From: Camellia lanceoleosa | Taxonomy: Eukaryota; Streptophyta; Magnoliopsida; Ericales; Theaceae | NCBI GenBank assembly: GCA_025200525.1 | Contig: CM045761.1 | Span: forward strand, 99,424,182 to 99,488,181 | DNA: 64,000 nucleotides | Direction: 5' to 3' | Part shown: piece by piece, positions 60,799-64,000 of the stretch | How positions within the stretch are numbered: position 1 is the first letter of the stretch | Layout: each line of letters opens with the position of its first letter | The notes under the pieces: generated by a model | The model's database searches: none | Told to the model about the DNA's origin: nothing | What the model saw: the letters and a program-made list of their open reading frames with translations, nothing else | Program-made: the position numbers and the translations under genes

Positions 60799-63700
60799 AA
60801 TTTTTTGAAATCTTTTAATAAAAGCGTACGGTATGCTAGGTAGCACCAGCCCTTTTGAAGACAATGTAGAATCAATCTTGGACCAAGCCAGACATCATTC
60901 TCGATTACTCCACATTAACTGAGATATGATCTTATTACTATTAAGGGCTTAGCATGCCTCTTTTCCTCTTAGTCGATCAAATTCTGGCAAATCCTAAGGA
61001 ATTCCTTTCCTTTGTTTTTAGTATACGCAGGTTATTGAAACATGATTTTGAAAAACTTTTTCAATGTAATGATTTAGAGGCACAAAGAAGTAGGTGAAAA
61101 TTACTGCAATTTCATTTAGAATTTATGGCTCAATAATGCAAACAGACTCAAAAGAAAGAGTGAAAAGACAAACACAAACAAGACAATGACGTCCGAGCTA
61201 ACACCTTCAAAATCACTAACGCCACTCGTAACAAGGCTAACTCAACACCCAATTGATAAAATAAAAGCATTTTCAAATTGCTAAAAACAGTGCGTGCCAT
61301 TCACCACGTTTGGAGTAACATGCATGCCATTAGCAGGTGGTTTATCCCTGATCACAGAACTAGCTACATTATCTCCCAAGTTCATTGATCCAGCACTAAT
61401 AGGCTTTGTAGGACCAGTCGTAATGATCTTGTTGTCAATCGAGTCTTGAATTTCATGGCAAATCTGCTCTTGATCGATGTCATGGCTTCCGTTCTTGATG
61501 GAAGTTAATACTTAGCAAATTACTGGGCCTAAATTGGAAGGCGATCAAAGGAGGCCGAGGGTCAAGGGTTTGAGATGCCCTTGTCCTATAAGGATTTGGA
61601 GAGCTTTAGACAAGGTCATGTCAAGGGATTGAAGGTGCGGCTACCAATCACTGGAAGTATTGACAAAGAATTCAGTGGGTGTTGACTAGGTTTGGAGATC
61701 TTTTGCAAGTGTAAGATTGGAGTGAAATGGGTGTTTTTGGTATGACATTCCTTTTCATGGCTTACCCCGATTCAAAAATGCTCCCCAACTAGAGCAACAA
61801 AAGTGTCATCCATAGTCTTTGCAATAATTACAAGCACTTGCCACTTGTTCAACCCTTTGACCATCAAAGTCTCAACAACCCATTGAAGATGTGCCTAGGG
61901 ATCAATACTTGCCTCGGCTGTTCTTACACTTGCTTTAGCTTTGGCAAGGGATTGGGTGGCTATATCGAAGCGAGGTCCATTTATTGTTGACATGTTATCA
62001 TCTAGACTTGAGATAGCTTCGGGTTGACCCTTTCCAACAGTTTGACCCAAGATTGGGGAGCTTTTTGACGTGAAATTCCTGGTATGTGATGTAGTCGATG
62101 ATGGAGCCTAAATCCCAAAAACTAAATCTGCCACAGTTCTCTGAAGATCTTTAACCATGATTATCAGTTCAGAAGTAGTGGGTTTGGCCATTGGTTCCCC
62201 GGTGTTTTTGAACCGACTTGGTCTTGATGACTTGGTTGGGTTGTGCTCTTTAGAGTAGGTTGGTGGACTTGGGCTATTGTAGGTTATGAGTTTTGGGGTT
62301 TGAGATGATTGGGATTCTCATATCCAATATACACAAGTTAGCTTTTTGGAATGAACACCTCAAGCTTGGGTAAATGGTCTAGGGTTATATATATACTAGG
62401 GTTGTGGGTGGGTGGCGATGTATGGATTAGGTTGAGGTGTGGAGGTAATGGATCGGTGGTGGCATGGGGTCTTTTGGTGGAGCTATTATCTCTTCATCAA
62501 TAAGATCACAATCTTATGACGGAGGCGGATGCAACGTTCATATCATGATTATGTTGTTGATGATAAGCACAATATTTAGTGGGTCATGTCTTAGTAGAAA
62601 AAGGACTTGAGAGGGTCGGGGTTCTAGGAGCTCTAGGTGTCTTTTTTCTAGCGCAATTGTTAAGGCTTGAGAGATCCATGTAAAGAGGATAGAAATTTCA
62701 AGCTTGGGGTCAAGTTGAAATAGTTGGTTTTAGGCACGCAAAATGGTTTTGATGGAATTTTGGTGATGTTACTTTTGAGTATTTTGCGGTTGTGCTACTT
62801 TGGTAGTAGCATTGCAACTGCGGATAACATTCTTCCTCATAGGCTCATTACCTTCCACAATGATCCCTTGTTTGATGGCATCCTTGATTTTAACCCAATT
62901 TTATGGAGGTCTTTAAAGTTGAGTAGTGGGAGGACTATCATTTTTTGCAATAGCCTTTCATGTAGATTTCTAACAATTATCTGAGACTTGCTCTTTCTTT
63001 AGGAGGCACATTTGCCATCATAACTGCCTTTTCCCTCCATTTAATAACGAACTCTAAAAAGCCCTCATTTGGCTCCTGACACGTTGCCTCAAGATCACGA
63101 GTTGTGACCCCGAGTTCCGTGTTGTAGGAGTACTGGGTGACAAAAGATTCGGCCAACTCCACCTAGTTCTATTTTACAGAGTCCTCTAATTTAGCATATC
63201 AGATGGCAACTGTACTAGACATGGCCTTGCCAAATAGCGACAACTTTTGAATTCTGATCAAACCCATTGGTCTCAGAATATCGAAAAAAAAACAACGAAT
63301 GTACCATTGGGTCTCGGAACCATCAAAAGCGGTCGATATGAGGCATTTTGAACCGTTCTAGCGAGTAATGAAGAGCTTCAAGTATACCCATCCTCGACAT
63401 CCAAAATAAAGTTAACTCCTTACTTCTTGAACAGTTTTTCAAGTTTGTTGACTTCGAGTAGAGTCAGGTCAAACTCAAATTCAAAAGGTGCCTCGGTTTG
63501 GTGAACCGGAGCTCTAGACATCTGGACCGAGATTAGATCTGCCAAGACTGGAAGAACAAGAACACCTTCGACTGATAGATCCTAGGCCGTAGGATTGGCA
63601 GTAGTACCCAACGTAAGAGTAGCTGTGTCCGGTATATGAGGAACAGAAGTCGCAACTGGGTATTGTTGTTGTTGTTGTAACCTATTGGTGATCTCGGTTT

Positions 63701-64000
63701 ATCAGGCCATATCATGCTAAGGCGAATCTACTGTTAGCTAAAGCCAGATCAGTGAATCCTCTAGAGTTGTCGGAGGCTGAGCCATTATAGGAGTAGATGA
63801 TTACGCCTGGGATTCAACAAAGCTGATTTAACTGGTGAATGTCAGAATAGTGGGACCAGTTAACCATGTCTGGTCCTTTTTCATTATGCCACCGGCGAAA
63901 GTGAAGCAACGAAATCCCCAACCGTACAAAGTCTATCAACACGAGTCCGAGCACGGGGATATCGAGAACCTTCCGAAGCTATGGTTTCGAACCTAGCAAA
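60799..64000 (-). mobile_element. Second Tat-like element copy, gag region, minus strand
   Basis: Its reverse complement follows 33350-36520 of the first copy almost base for base in order. The capsid-type stretch GVTTRDLEATCQEPNEGFLE is at about 63040-63130, and the 34985-35662 region matches about 61700-62350. The copy runs off the window end within the leader. LTRs are not in view. Confidence 0.85.
61400..63790 (-). pseudogene. Degraded gag, second copy
   Basis: The capsid-type segment (62977-63162) reads ELAESFVTQYSYNTELGVTT in one frame. The first knuckle region lies near 62500-62600. The second (61440-61510) has lost the cysteines of CAFH...C by small changes. The early stops at the start of gag are the same as in the first copy. 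Confidence 0.7.

Noticed and set aside
62724..62984. 86-codon plus-strand open frame
   Set aside because: Antisense shadow of the second gag copy.

Overview
The window looks like nuclear DNA of a dicot plant, possibly a woody one. It is AT-rich and has large introns with GT/AG borders, a telomere-type TTTAGGG stretch, many MITEs, and nested Tat/Ogre-type and Del/Tekay-type Ty3/gypsy retrotransposons. Only one gene looks intact. The rest is two decayed genes and mobile DNA. I see no operon, CRISPR array, tRNA or rRNA gene.

Region by region: 1-480 holds a cluster of GATAAG (I-box) motifs. 917-1437 is a broken protein-coding copy of unknown family. 3217-18149 is a GPI-anchored lipid-transfer-protein gene (LTPG type). 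Its three exons (3389-3734, 16592-16648, 18031-18149) join in consistent phase to a 173-residue protein. Its first intron is 12,857 bases long and has collected a non-autonomous LTR element, a CACTA-type MITE, a TIR element filled by about 750 bases of CCA-rich repeat, and microsatellites. 18559-21810 is a cluster of fold-back/MITE elements, one with an exact 9-base target duplication.

22500-49450 is a nest of LTR elements. A Del-like LTR (about 23655-25422 plus 46504 to about 46970) is split by a Tat/Ogre-like element (25423-46498). That element has a degraded gag and a pol reduced to scraps. It contains two further LTRs: one in its 5' LTR (26947-31596, minus strand) and one in its interior (38761-42025, target duplication AAAAG). 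A second LTR family lies inverted on the two sides of the nest.

49450-53390 is AT-rich, with transposon remnants and a few exon-like fragments. 53600-60024 holds five recognisable exons of an EDS5/DTX46-like chloroplast MATE transporter, each intact in splice borders but broken by small indels. The gene stops at a 100-N assembly gap (60699-60798) that also cuts a likely SINE. 60799-64000 is a second, minus-strand copy of the Tat-like gag region, and it shares premature stops with the first copy.

The genes do not form a pathway. The window is best read as one expressed lipid-transfer gene, one dead transporter gene and the retrotransposon traffic between them. All family calls are from reading motifs; no database search was run.
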